Of a DNA stretch of 64,000 nucleotides, positions 12,045-24,025 are shown piece after piece. Under the pieces are notes generated by a model that worked only from the letters and a program-made list of their open reading frames with translations, was not told where the DNA came from and made no database searches. Made by a program: the position numbers and the translations under genes. How positions within the stretch are numbered: the first letter of the stretch is position 1; each line of letters starts with the position of its first letter. Origin of the DNA: Macrotrachela quadricornifera (taxonomy: Eukaryota > Rotifera > Eurotatoria > Philodinida > Philodinidae). Location: NCBI GenBank assembly GCA_022393335.1, contig JAJEKB010021564.1, forward strand, positions 472,652 to 536,651, in the 5' to 3' direction.

Positions 12045-13268
12045 TCGATTTACTTAAGAATCAAGAAAAAAATATTTATTAAAATCATTATATAATGAAA
12101 GATCGATTATATGCTCATATCGGGAAGTATAGTGGAAGAAAAGACTTTATTAAAGATTTTTAATCAAGTTTTGAATTTTTAAGTTTATTCAGTTTATTTT
12201 GTTTTATTATATGAAGTAACTTTTTTTATTGTTGTTTTTATTTTTTGTCGGCATTTGTTTGAAGATGAGAAAATGAAGGTTATAGTTTTGTATCGATCGA
12301 ATTTTCGATAAATTTTTCAATAATGATGGTTCAAGTCGTTCATGGATTAGTTCATTTCGTGCATCTCGACAATTTCGATTGTCAATCATCATGCGAATGA
12401 TGGCGACTATGATGTTTTTGAAAATAGATTCGTAAACTTGATGCATATTTCATCTATTTTCTTTAATCTTTTATTTTTGTGGTTGTGTTTTCTTAGTTGT
12501 TTTATGTTGTTTGAATATCTATATTATTGTATTGATTGTTAGCGATGTTGGCTGTCACTGTACTCATTGCCACTTGTGATTGTTGAGGTAGAAATTTGTA
12601 GGTATTTGTAAAACATGATAACACTCACTAACACCCAACTTTTCAACGGACAGAGAAACCATATCTACAAACACCCACAGATGGTTGTAATCTATCATCA
12701 GAGATAGTAATGTATGTATTTTGAACCATCTTTATAGCTGCTAATATCCCAGCATACAAAAAAATCAGAATCTCATTGAAATAACACCTTCTATTATTGA
12801 CACTCGGATTGAAATATGCCAGCAGTACTTCGTAAATAGCTCAAAACGTTCGTCTGCTATCCAGATTCGCTCAATAGAATATGTGAGCATTCATTTTGAG
12901 CTGGATGATGTCGAAGTTTTTCAATATAGTGCACAGTGTATAGAAATAATTAGCAGATCATATACAAAAGGTTACACTATTCGATGAGTTTTCTAAAAGC
13001 GATTGGAAAAGAGTCAATTAAGCTATTGTCACATGGTCAGTATCTTATCGTGTGAATAGAAATACTGGGGACACAACAGGAGTTTTACAACTTGGATCTT
13101 AGAAAGTGCGCACTCTAGGAGCAAAGAAAGATTCGTTATGACACAATATCATTGTATGCTTGATTTAGAGAAGAAGCATTTCGCATTAATTCTTTTTATT
13201 GATTCTTGCCAAATCTAGATTAATCGTGATGATGCATACTGATTTTTTTCAAGTGCCTGAATAAAGTC
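12045..13268. other. Intergenic DNA with two telomere-like AACACCCA motifs
   Basis: No supported gene. Around 12627-12680 the order 'AACACCCAACTTTTCAA ... TACAAACACCCACA' is nearly the same as at 53209-53260 in the palindrome arm, so both derive from one repeat family. Confidence 0.45.
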
Positions 13269-14006
13269 TTATTTACAAACTTCAAGATCTTTTGCTTCCT
13301 CGTGAGTGATGTCAAATTTACTATGGCGAATCACGTCTCGTCGCATGGCTGCTTAAACTGCAAGGCGAACGACGCGCTCGACATGAGCTTCTGTCATACC
13401 ATTCGTACATCGAATTGAGATCTCCATTGTGATGGAGAGCTCTCGTATGAATATCAAAGATGAGAAAGCGCGCATTGACATCTGGTGGTTCGATTTTGAT
13501 AAGAGTCTCCATGCGTCGAGATTATTCATCGTACCAATTAAGAGGATATCATCGAGATATACCATTCTATCGATTTCAGCTAAGAGCTGGATCGTCACAT
13601 TGTCATGAATACTTTCACGGAGTTCATTACGATTTCTTCGACTCTTACAAATAGCATCTATTTCATCAAGCACAATAATATGTAGTTTGCTGTTTAGGTC
13701 AAGACGTTGCTGATCTTGACGTGCATCTTCGAATAGATCATGAATTTTTCTTTCCGATTCACCTAGCATATCGGAAAAACTCTCAAGGCCTCTTACTGTT
13801 TTTGGAGTGACCTTTAATAAATTGCATACAGTTTGAGCAATCAAAGTCTTTCCAGTTCCAGGTGATCCATGAAAAAGTATTCCATGCGTCTTGTACATTT
13901 CAGTTTTTTGCAACGAAATTTTGTGAGTGAAGCTGAGGCAGCAGAACATCGCCGAATATTTCTTCGAAGACGCTGTTCATTCCAACAACTCTACTCTTGA
14001 AATTCA
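13269..14006 (-). pseudogene. NSF-like AAA ATPase (D1 domain) pseudogene
   Basis: Reads as the first AAA domain of N-ethylmaleimide-sensitive factor, the ATPase that disassembles SNARE complexes. Visible parts: an FEEIFGDV entry segment, Walker A HGSPGTGKT, a GESERKIHDLFEDA region, Walker B HIIVLDEIDAICKSR, and IGTMNNLD, which resembles the NSF IGMTNRPD. After that the similarity jumps to a second frame (IEPPDVNARFLIFDIHTRAL, like NSF LPDEKGRLQILHIHT) and back, and a TAG falls just before AAMRRD. There are at least two frameshifts and a stop. A lysine and DE acid pair are intact, but the C-terminal lid is broken and no D2 domain is present. A partial, dead gene copy. Confidence 0.75.
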
Positions 14007-14020
14007 ATTATACATTGATA

Positions 14021-14407
14021 ATATTCTCTTTCTCGTAGAGAAGAGTCTTACAAACATTAATTGTCTGCTTGCTTGATTGTATGTCCGCAGGGTCAAAGGA
14101 ACATCCTATAAGAGTTCAAGGCCGAAACAGGTGTTTTTCGACCAACTGATGACATCTCTGTGATGGGTGATGAATACCATTGCATCAGATGATGGTACAT
14201 GTATTGATCAATGGATGTTAGGAATTGGTGAGCTTTGGTATTTCTTATCGTAAACAGGTGTTTTTCGACCATCTGATGACATCTCGGTGATGGGTGATGA
14301 ATACCATTGCATCTGATGATGGTATATATTCTCTCTCGTAGAAAAGAGTCTGGAAACATAAATCGTGTGCTTGCTTGCTTGATTGATTATAAGTCCGCAG
14401 GGTCAAA
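14021..14407. repeat. Nested tandem duplication
   Basis: Outer units 14021-14097 and 14325-14407 share CTCGTAGA(G/A)AAGAGTCT and GTCCGCAGGGTCAAA. Between them, two ~75-90-bp copies (14125-14214 and 14252-14327) share CAGGTGTTTTTCGACCA and GATGGGTGATGAATACCATT. The frame readable through the copies is a by-product of the duplication. Confidence 0.7.
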
Positions 14408-14759
14408 AAAGACATTGACTCAGAGTGATTCCCATAAAACTTGACTAAACGGTAATCGGGGTCAAGGAATTCGAATGGGATGTTAATTTTCGAAACTTGA
14501 AGATTTATTAGCTATTTATGGGTCACTTATGTTAATACTATTATGGAAACTTCACGAAATTCAATGAAGAAGTGTAAGTGAAGCTTGATGTTGACTTAGA
14601 AACGCTGAATGGCTTTAGGTGTATGAGTTTCAATGACTTAGAGATAACTAACATATATATTTTAAGTAATTTACTAACAGTAAGATTTTGGTTATTCTAT
14701 AGAAAGCAGCTAACGGACCCATTTGCGAGCGTTTTTTTCTTAAGTGAAAATCCGAATGA

Positions 14760-15499
14760 GTAGACTAGCATTTATATATGTCATGTTTTATTTAAAGCCT
14801 TTGATCCATCTATCGGATAACAAGACCGAGCTTCTTCCCGGTCTCTTACCCTTCGTACCAAATATGCCTGTACTTCTCACCGATAATATCGCTTGTAAAC
14901 TAGGGCTCTCAAACGGCACTCAGGGGATTTTTCGACAGCTCATATACGATGATCACGAGGAGTCAGGTGTTTACAAGGTGAAAAGTGATGTATTTCCCTC
15001 AAACACCATATATATACGAAAACCATTATATGCGCTCGTAGAAATTAGTACATCACAATTAGAAATAAATCTCGATGGCCTTCGTCCTAAATTAATACCT
15101 ATTCCATTAATCAAAAAGCGATTTACGGTTCCCATTAAACAACTCTTCGGACATCTGTTCGAACGAGTGCAAGGTGGAAGGAAAATTCCACAAGTGATTC
15201 AAGTTACAAGAACACAACTGCCAATTGTACCTGCTTTCGCAATAACTACTTATAAGGCGCAAGGACTCACAATGAATAAAATCGTAGTCGATCTTCAAGT
15301 TCCAGTTGGAACATTGCAAGTCGCATCGATTTACGTACCACTCAGTAGAGTGAAGAGAGCAGAAGACATAGTCATTCTTCGACCTTTCGATATGAAGGTT
15401 CTACAAGTTCGACCTACTTCCGCTCAAGATGCCGAACTGAAACGTCTAGATGAACTTGACAGAAAGACAAAGCGAGAATGTTCTTCTTTCACTTTTTGA
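14760..15499 (+). pseudogene. PIF1/Helitron-type helicase, C-terminal fragment
   Basis: The frame carries the C-terminal half of a PIF1-like superfamily 1B helicase. FVPNMPVLLTDNIA, then GLSNGTQGIFRQL, is the usual '(G/N)MPV(M/L)L..NI...GL.NGT.G' block. VPAFAITTYKAQGLTMNKI is the motif V-like 'AFAIT.(H/Y)K.QGLT' segment, followed by VDL and YVPLSRVKRAEDIVIL, the motif VI (YVALSR) region. Walker A and B and all upstream helicase motifs are missing, and no upstream exon was found, so this is a truncated copy. In bdelloids such frames come from Helitrons or from multi-copy PIF1-like genes, and no Rep domain is present to decide. The stop is at 15497-15499. The first ATG is at 14756, but homology starts near 14800. 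Confidence 0.75.
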
Positions 15500-16600
15500 A
15501 CGTGTATAAATAGATACTTTGTTACGAGTGTAGTGTCATAGAAAGTATATAAGGTGTATCATAATATGAGTTTGTCGTGAAATAATTAGTCATTTATATT
15601 CATTTTCTCTATTTATATCTATGTTAATCACTGTAATTGTCACTTTACTTTTGTTGTGTCAGATATTTCCTATAATATCTTTTATCGCTTTCTTTTCTTA
15701 TTGTGTTTTCTTTTAAATGTAATTACATGGGTCTTCCGATCTGTAATGTTACTCATTTGAAGTATCTAATCTTCAATAAAAAATTTCGTAAAAACATATG
15801 CTCTTCTACATATAATAAGAATATGTAATTTAAATTAGAAATAAACTTATATATGCAATATTGTACTAAAAATCTATCGTCTGAAACCGACCCATCTATG
15901 AGAAAGAGCTGAGCGAGTGCCCACACGAGCGTTACTTGTTAGATAATGTACGAGAAGTTTTTGTGAACGCATACAAACGGATAAAATATCGACGACACAA
16001 CTTTAAATGATACTTATTTCTTTGTTGATAGTTCACAGCGATGGCACCTAATGTTACGAATAGCCTAACAAGAATGATAAATTTGGAAAAACCGTGTGTT
16101 GTTACGATCACAAGTCGCTTAGCTTATGATAAAAAGTCGTCTTCTGGATTGACGGCTACATAATTTGTTGAGTTTTTATCATAATAAACAGACGTCTCAA
16201 CTACAAATCGTTTTTCCATCGGTAATTCCATCGCCTATAGATTACAGACGGTTGGATTAGTTTGATTTAGTATTCAGTGTTAATGACTGTTACAGACAGT
16301 TATACTAACTGCCTTCACGTTCTATCATTAACAACGTATGGTTTTCTTTGTTCACATTTTTCTATTCTTTTTTCCTCTCGTACTCTTTTGTTTTTTGGAT
16401 ATTATTTCATTCCAAGCACGGACGAAGCGAGGACGCAACCTCTGATAATGACTAACGTTGTGTCTCGTTCTCATACTCCTGCAGAAAAGATTCTTATAAG
16501 TCACGTACAATTATACAACGAACAGGAGAAAGTAGAGCCAGCAAAAGAATGTTTTGTATATAATAAAAATAAAATAAAGTGAATATCGAAAATTTATTTA
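15500..16600. other. AT-rich intergenic DNA
   Basis: No supported gene. A 101-codon frame near 16277-16582 has no recognisable similarity or codon pattern. Confidence 0.45.
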
Positions 16601-16612
16601 TTTAAATTATTT

Positions 16613-16660
16613 TGAACGTTTCGTCAACTAAGTTGATATCATCAGCAACAATTCCAATAC
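16613..16660 (-). ncRNA. Hammerhead-like motif at the 3' end of the PLE
   Basis: The minus strand reads UUG, CUGAUGA, UA, UCAAC-UUA-GUUGA (5-bp stem II with a 3-base loop), C, GAA, ACGU, U, CAA. This is the hammerhead order, with a 3-bp stem I (UUG/CAA) and a loop-less stem III. PLEs are known to carry such ribozymes in their terminal repeats. The two extra bases (UA) at the base of stem II are non-standard. The position, 240 bp after the PLE stop, supports the call. Confidence 0.5.
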
Positions 16661-16902
16661 CTACACCTTGATTGAATGCCATTTCACTTTGATTTGTTAT
16701 ATATTATAATAGAATTAATAAAGGCAATATTATGACGGGATGTGTCCTTCACTATAAAGAAGGTTGATTCTATCTGAGTGTATGATATTGGGTTATTCTG
16801 GTGTGCTTTGCGGTTGATATGTGGAGAGTTATGTGGCAGTGTGATTAAAGGGGAAAGAAAAGAAGAAGGAATATGATAACAGGCGAAATTACTGTACTTT
16901 GT

Positions 16903-19877
16903 TTAGTGTTGTTGTCCGCTGATAGTTGGATTTGGTATAATATTGGGCCGTATGCCTTCTGGAAATAATATGAATGGAACAGAGTGAGTTGTTTTATTTA
17001 ATGATGTGTTGTATGCTTTAATAACGAGAGATTCCTTTAGAAGAAGTTTTTGTTTATGAGTTTCGTGATAGACGATTTTGAAACTTTCCCAATCCATTTG
17101 AAGACCGGTTTGTTGTTGGTGTTCGGCAATGGAGCTCTTTCTGATTGACTTTTGTTGATTGTAAGGATGTTGACGGGGATTGTTGTTCGTTTTATTGTAA
17201 TCACGTGAGTTTGCTAATTGTGCTTTAATGCGTGCTGAACGCCTTGTTGTAGTAGGATCTGGATATGGTTTTTCTCTTGCTCGATGTCTGTTGCGGATAG
17301 GTCCGGTTGTTGTTTTGATATTGTTGTGAATGATTTGTTGAACTGGTGGTTGTTCTGAAAGATTCAGAGTATTTCCAGTGGTGTCTGAATGTGTGTTTTG
17401 TTGTTGGAATATTGACTCCGGTGCACCATGTTCTTTGAAACGACGAATCGGTTGTCTTATGGTCTTTCCTACATAAGTATTTCCACAGTCCATACAATTC
17501 ACGGAGTACACGACATCTGCTTGTAAATGTTTTGGTATTGGATATTTTAAATTGAAATGGGTTTGCACTGATGGTGGTGGTTTGGTATAGAAACGAACCT
17601 CAAGATCAGGGCGTACTTGTCGAGATATTCGAGAAAATTTCTGTTTGAACGAACTTGTAGAATGTCCGGTATAAGGGATTTCGACGTACATTTTTTGTTT
17701 TTCACATCCAAGAATAGGTTCCGATATGCTTCTTTGTGGTTTCTTCAGGTATTTACTTAGTCCAATCCCTATTTGTGTATGCAGAAATGATATTGGATAG
17801 CCGTTTTTCAGACCTAATTGACGAATTTGTTCGAATTCATCAGATAACAATTGATAAGTCGAACAAACGTTGATGGCTCTTTGTACCATACTAATTATAG
17901 AACTAGTTTTATATTGTTCGGGGACAAATGAGTTCCATTTGAGCATTAGTCCTGTAAACGATGATTTTCGGAAAACAGTTGTTTCAAATTTCTTGAGAAT
18001 TATTTCTTTCGGCTCCTTTTGACATTTTATAACCTGTGTGGTTCGAATTACTTTTGTATCGAGAAAAGACAGATATTGATCTTTTTCGTCCTCATGAGAG
18101 AATTTGACACATGGATGAAAACTATTCAAGATTTTTATTACATCTTGAAGAGCGGCTGTTGGTTCCAATAATACAAATGTATCGTCGACGTAGCGATACC
18201 ATTCACAAACACCACTTTGTCGTAGCTGATCCATCAAGGTTTGTTCCAAATGAGACATAAAAATGTCGGCAATGATAGGAGCAAGAGGAGCACTCATGGC
18301 TACACCATTATGTTGAATATACATTTTTCTGTCAAAGATAAAAATGCGTTTCCGATGTAGCTACTCGTAAAAGTGCGGCAAAGTCAATCCTTTTCCTACA
18401 CTTCTCACAAAGTTGACTTCTTGACTCATTTTTATACACCAAAAAACATGTTGGATAAATTTTGGCAAGTATCAGATTGATGGTAAATGCGAGTGGAACA
18501 TTTTTGAAAAGGCTTATCATGTCCAAGGAAACCATCTTTTTGTCCGCATGTTTCGACTGTTTAATTTTTGTGACAAAATCAAGTGTGTTCTTAACCACAT
18601 ATGGACTATTGCGCAGGTGTTGTAATCGATTTTTTAACATTTTCCCCAATCCATAGGCTACTGTTTTTGTAGCTGACATAACGGGTCGAAGAGGATAATC
18701 TGGTTTGTCTGATTCATGTATTTTAGGCAAGCCATATAAGCGTGCTGGCCTCGAGCCACTGGGTCTTGCCAAATTAAATTCGGCTTCCGTTATAAAGCCT
18801 TCTTTTTTAAACAGAAGCAGCACGTTTATCAGCTTCGTTTCGTTTTCTAATGTTGGATCTTTGTCGAGTATTGCGAACGATGAGCGATCACTAAGTATTA
18901 CATTCATTTTTTGAAAGTAATCTGATCGATTCATGATTACCACACCGCATCCTTTATCAGGTCGACTGATCACAATTGACTTGTTTTTTGCTAGTGAACG
19001 TAAAGCAGCAAACGTTTTCACGATTTGCTTTACCAACACGTTTCATCTCGGATTGCGCTGCTTTTTGAAATAAATTGGCTGTTTGGCGTAACTCAGATGC
19101 AGTATTTAATTCTGATGGCGTTAAGCTATGACAAACATTAAAATATGCCGGTTTTGATTCATAATGACGATATGGAATTTTGAAATTTAAAAGACGAGAG
19201 TAAAAATACTCCATGTCACACACAAATTGTGGTTGATCAAATTTTTCTGGCGCATAAACATGAGTCAATCCATTAAGTAGAGCATTATGTTCGGCCTCAG
19301 ACAGAGTATAACGTGACAAATTCTTCACCGGATCCAGGTCTGTTTGACGTTGAGGAGTATAAGAAGAATATTTGGCACGTAAATTGTCCAGTTTTTCTTT
19401 ATGTGAATCTTGAATTTCTACCAACTTTTTGTTGACAATTTCAGTCGAAATAGACGTCAAACGGACATAAATCATATGTGGCACAGCTTCTTTCAATTCT
19501 TGATCCAATAGCGCCATATGTTTGGTGGTTTGACGTAAAAGATGTCTTTTAAATTTCAATTTGTCTTGTAAAATACTATTTCGACATTGCCTGACTACTT
19601 TCGAATCGGTTAAACGTGGAATTGCTACACGAAAGCGAACAAAAGTTGGGAATAAATTTTCATTTTGACAAGTGCGAATGTACAAAATAGAAAGATTTAA
19701 CTTGCACATTTCAACGCGAGTTCTTACTAATTGACTAAATAGCTTAGTCGTAGAAGCGCCATAATGACGCCTAAGATAGTTGTACACATTTCTCGTTGAT
19801 AACGGCAAAAAATGAAATAGGTACTTACTGAGTAATATCGTCTTGAATAAAATATTATTTAGTTCAAAAGCATCCAT
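16903..19877 (-). pseudogene. Penelope-like element polyprotein (RT + GIY-YIG), two frameshifts
   Basis: Three overlapping frames together make one PLE protein. The N-terminal part (from ATG at 19877) is the PLE-specific region, ending near LFQKAAQSEMKRV. A frameshift near 19033 leads into VISRPDKGCGVVIMN (the DKG motif), LYGLPKIHE and RT motif A (VSLDMISLFKNVP). A second frameshift near 18340 leads into IQHNGVAMSAPLAPIIADIF and the catalytic RYVDDTFVLL (near 18190). The C-terminus holds a GIY-YIG nuclease: VVYSVNCMDCGNTYVGKTIR with RRFKEH near 17420-17510, and the catalytic Glu in LLLKESLVIKA near 17030. PLE enzymes nick DNA and prime reverse transcription on the target. This is an endonuclease-positive PLE, unlike the endonuclease-lacking Athena type known from bdelloid telomeres. 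Inactive as sequenced. Confidence 0.9.
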
Positions 19878-20815
19878 CACCAAAATTAGAAGAAAATAAT
19901 GTAAAGACAATGATATAATATGAAGAATATCAAGTAATAATAAAGAAAAAGAATAGATTGAATTGATGATTTATGATAATACACTAGGTGTAAAGTTTAT
20001 TTTACTGAACGAACAAAAGTCATATTTATAGGAATAAAAACACGTGCTTCTTTTTTGTTCTGTATCATAACATTGTACCACGCGGTTTGACGTTTGTATA
20101 TACTAACATGACTGTGAAAAAAATCAACATGAATAATGTGATATTTTCGTGCGTCAAAAAGCGCAACACGTGTCTTCAACAATGCAATGTTACTTTGAAA
20201 GAAGTATATAATAATGATGCATCTAGTTATACTTTGTTCGTTCACGTGTTTCATCTTCTGTTAGTTCTATTCCATGCTTTCTCCTGTTCTCTTCCTCCGC
20301 TTGAAGGATGAGGAGGAAAAGAATTCACATTGAAATACAATTCTGAGTCACTTTTCTCACAGCATATCCACGTTATAAATCAAAAAGATACGTATATATA
20401 CCAAAATTTTTTTTTATCATTTATTTTTCAAAACGATCAAGTCACTATTCATATATTGCTTTAACCATTTTTTGTTTTGATACATCTACCCATTTAAATG
20501 TAAGTAAAACAAAACTTAATTAGGAAGTTATTGTTGTTTCTACTGAATCCATCTCTATGCACATATTTCAGGTACAAGCAGATGCAACTCTTGAAGTTTC
20601 ACTATTTCTTCGTTCTCTTTCAATATTATTTCATGGTCGATCTGTGTAATTCACTTCCGACGAATCGTTCAGTACGTAACTTGAATGCAATACAAAATCA
20701 TGAACAATCAATTGAAAATTGCCCAACTGTAATAACATATACAAAATTTCGTGAAATCTTATCCAAATATCGATGTGCATCTAACATCGAAAGTAATCAC
20801 CTATCGGCATAACCA
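19878..20815. other. 5' flank of the PLE and AT-rich spacer
   Basis: Probably includes the PLE 5' region, but I found no second hammerhead or terminal repeat. Frames here (for example near 20531-20812) are not supported. Confidence 0.4.
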
Positions 20816-21497
20816 GCGTTACGGAATTTTATTTTGAAAACCTGCAGGGTCTATATTTCTTCATTAATAGAGGCAAACTCAGTTAAGGTTTTTGCTGCGT
20901 ATAGAGACTACTGAGACCTAATATCAGTACAAATTTCATTCACCTTTCTCCAATCGAAGAGGAGTTATTCAAAAAATATCGCCCGTTACGGAATTTCTGA
21001 AATGGAATTTTTTTTTAGGGTGGTCTGAAAGTTAAGCGTTTTTCTATGAAACAAAGCGACATGAAAATAAACATTGTATATAAAAGTTACGTGGTTCTTT
21101 ACAAGCTTCTAGCATATCAAATTATTTTTGGTCAACCTAGTTCATTTGACTAAATAAATAGAAAATATTGTCCGTTACGGAATTTCACCTTTTTTCTAAA
21201 AATTCACATTTCAAACTAAAGTAAAAGGAAATGGAATCTGAAAACTATTTGATTGTTGTCGGCGTCCGATTCTGAGTAATATGTTATGGTTTTCAAACGA
21301 ATCTAGAAAAATTCATTTTTCGATCTGTCGACAACCGAAAATTTTCGAAAACGAAACAGCACCTTTTGTTCATAATTCAATACTGATTTTAAATGGTAGA
21401 AAATATATGCGTTTTTATAAAGAAAAATGCCAAAAAAAATTTAGTAAGCTCAAAATAGGCGGTTTTCAGATAATCAATGAAATTCTGTAACGGAGCA
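20816..21497. repeat. Degenerate repeat block with CCGTTACGGAATTTC motifs
   Basis: Direct copies of (C/G)CGTTACGGAATTT occur at about 20817, 20982 and 21173. An inverted copy (GAAATTCTGTAACGG) lies at about 21479. The first and last copies are both flanked by GAAAACC on their inner side, which fits an old element with inverted ends. Confidence 0.5.
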
Positions 21498-22523
21498 TTT
21501 TTTAAAAAAGTTCCTGGAAATGAAACAAATGCTTAATCAAAGTACTGCAGCTTACAGATCTCTTCGACAGCCATCTACCTATGAAGATTTCAAAGCACTA
21601 ATTTTCAACATGATCAAACAGAACACATTAGAAGCTATTTTCGTCATAGAATTTTTTTCAAAAATGAGTATAGCTTCTGAATCTATGTATGGCCCAGGAA
21701 ATAATTGAAACCATCTGTGAACTATATATTATTAACGAGCAAATGAAACACTATCGTCATACCGAGTTTGAATCGGTGGAGCCTATTTATCAATATACAG
21801 TGACAATTTCTTTCTGGTGACCCAAACACGTCAGTTTACTATCTTATCGTCGAAAGAGAAAAGAACTTTGATTCTCTTTCACGATCAAGCATTCAGCCTC
21901 TGGCGACATCTGTTTAATACACTATAGGTTATGTACTTTCGATTAATAAATCGAGCTTTATTCACTTTTGATATCAAACATTCCCCATAGATGGGTGACC
22001 ACTGGCTGGTTTAGCCCATAAAAGAAATTGGTGTAAAATGTTTCCTTTCGACATCTGTCGCTTTTCAATTGTAATTATATTGATAACAACTGCTATCAGC
22101 CATAGATATTAATAGTAAATGATTATGGAAATACTGTTATAAAAAACACTCAAGCTTTTTTATTTGGTATTTGTTTGTTTAGTAACAATTTAAAACAGTA
22201 TTGCGGCTTAATCAATTTCATTAGTGTTGTAATTTAGATTTCAATCCATTGGAAAAAAATCCACATAATTTTATTTTGTGCTAGTGTTGTACATTGTTAC
22301 TAAGGAGAGTGTATTCATCGTACAATACGAGTCTATCAATATATAACTTTATATCTTATATAAAACCTTATTCGAATACTTATTTTTATTGATTAAAAAT
22401 ATAAAGCATGGAATACATACATGAAATCCAAACGCGTGTATGATAAAAAAAAATAGTTCACTATTATAAAATGATCTTGAACGTATACAAAAACATTTCA
22501 TACTGTTTGGTGTTCAGCAGGAT
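21498..22523. other. AT-rich intergenic DNA
   Basis: A short frame at 21520-21708 has no recognisable features. Nothing else stands out. Confidence 0.4.
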
Positions 22524-22730
22524 AAGATTGCAGTTTACGGTCCGTCAGTAAGAAAGTTACTAGGGATGCATAATGAACGTCGGAGAAGAAGAATATAATC
22601 ACTGACATTCACCCCTTTACTCTCATCCTCATCCTCTTCTTCTGCCTTTCCCTCCTCTTTTCCTTTTATTTCTATTTATTTCTGTTCATCTCTATTGATT
22701 TTCCATTGACGGACCGTAAACTGCGATCTT
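22524..22730. mobile_element. MITE-like element, 207 bp
   Basis: Ends are 24-bp inverted repeats (22524-22547 and 22707-22730) containing GCAGTTTACGGTCCGTCA, with one mismatch. The interior is pyrimidine-rich and non-coding. Confidence 0.75.
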
Positions 22731-23315
22731 ACCAAAAACAACCGTTCGAATAAAACAAGTCACCGAGAATTTTTTAATGTGTGATAATGACGATAATACA
22801 CAAATAATTTTATTATTTTTTTTTTATATTTAATACAGAGAATCGACTGATCATAATAAAAAAAACGAATTTACGGCTCTATCGAGTTTTATGATCATTA
22901 TACTCAAAAATATTACCTCTGTTTGTTTCTAATTTATAACATGTGTTTAAAAAGCCACATTTGATATAGTTTGTATCTGATGCTGATAACGTTCATTCAG
23001 TACCGTTCTGTTCAAGAAAGTAAAGGGTTAGCTATCTTTCATTCAAAGCAATAAACTACAGGGTCGCATTGCAGTTGGATCGACAACACGCTAACCATGA
23101 CCAATTCGTACACAACCACACTGAAAAAAATCCGTGTGATGATCTATCCCTGTACTGTTAAATTTTGCAGATAAACTTTTGCAGGGTTTATACTCATATA
23201 ATAAAGCCTTTGAAGGTTTATCGGATCTAGCGTTTAACAACTATAGGGTATATAAAAATTCAACAGGTATTTCAAAGTTATGAATCAGTTTTTCAGATGG
23301 TACTTCAAACTAAGC
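22731..23315. other. AT-rich spacer
   Basis: No gene or clear repeat seen. Confidence 0.4.
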
Positions 23316-23317
23316 TA

Positions 23318-24023
23318 GAGTCCGGCGGGATTGCCCCGATCTCTATTTTTTTCCCGAACCCTGTCGGGATCGGGATCCCGAGCGATGCTTCATCGAGATT
23401 GAAATCGGGATCGGGAAAAGTTCGGGAGACGGTTCGGAAATGGGTACGGGAAAAAAATAGTGACGGGGGTAATACCGCCAGACTGTAATTGTATTACGAA
23501 TACGAATAAGAGTGTTTAAAGAAAGTCAGAACACTGCAATGAACAAAAAGCTTGGAGTACCCAACATAGAAGTTTAAGGCCAAAAAAAAATCATTTTCTA
23601 TCTGGATTATAATAATGTGCACAGTAATAGTATGATTACACAGTATTAGATACATTGTCCTCAGTCATATAATCTCTTTATTTTGTTTCTTTTCTGCTGC
23701 ACCATAATAACTTAATCTTCCCAAACTTGCCTTCGATCTTTTCTCTCTCATTTGATTTTTAATGTATTGAAACATTTTATATGCCTTGAATAGAAACTTT
23801 CTCTTTCATTTGACCGAATAGTTTGTTGTAGCATCTGACTTACAAGAGTCAGAATATCAGGATATACGCTTTGACGTCAGTTTTCTATCAACAAATCATA
23901 ATACTACGAAATGATATTGAGTGGTGTTTCATTCGACACATGTGTTTAAAAAATATTTCTGGTAGATTCAGAAAATCGGGTTTAAACGGGATCGGGAGGG
24001 AAAACCCCGTTCTCGCTGGACTC
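23318..24023. mobile_element. Non-autonomous DNA element with GC-rich ends, 706 bp
   Basis: The ends GAGTCC(G/A)GCG(G/A)GA are inverted and flanked by TA on both sides (23316-23317 and 24024-24025), as for Tc1/mariner-type insertions. Both termini are rich in CGGGATCGGGA, far more GC than the surroundings. The middle is AT-rich and non-coding. Confidence 0.6.
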
Positions 24024-24025
24024 TA

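Noticed and set aside
12207..12446. 79-codon minus-strand frame
   Set aside because: Asn/Lys-rich, as expected by chance from AT-rich DNA.
14093..14359. 88-codon minus-strand frame with internal repeats
   Set aside because: The repeats in the protein simply reflect the tandem DNA duplication at 14125-14327.
16277..16582. 101-codon plus-strand frame
   Set aside because: No similarity, no splice or start context, low-complexity hydrophobic start.
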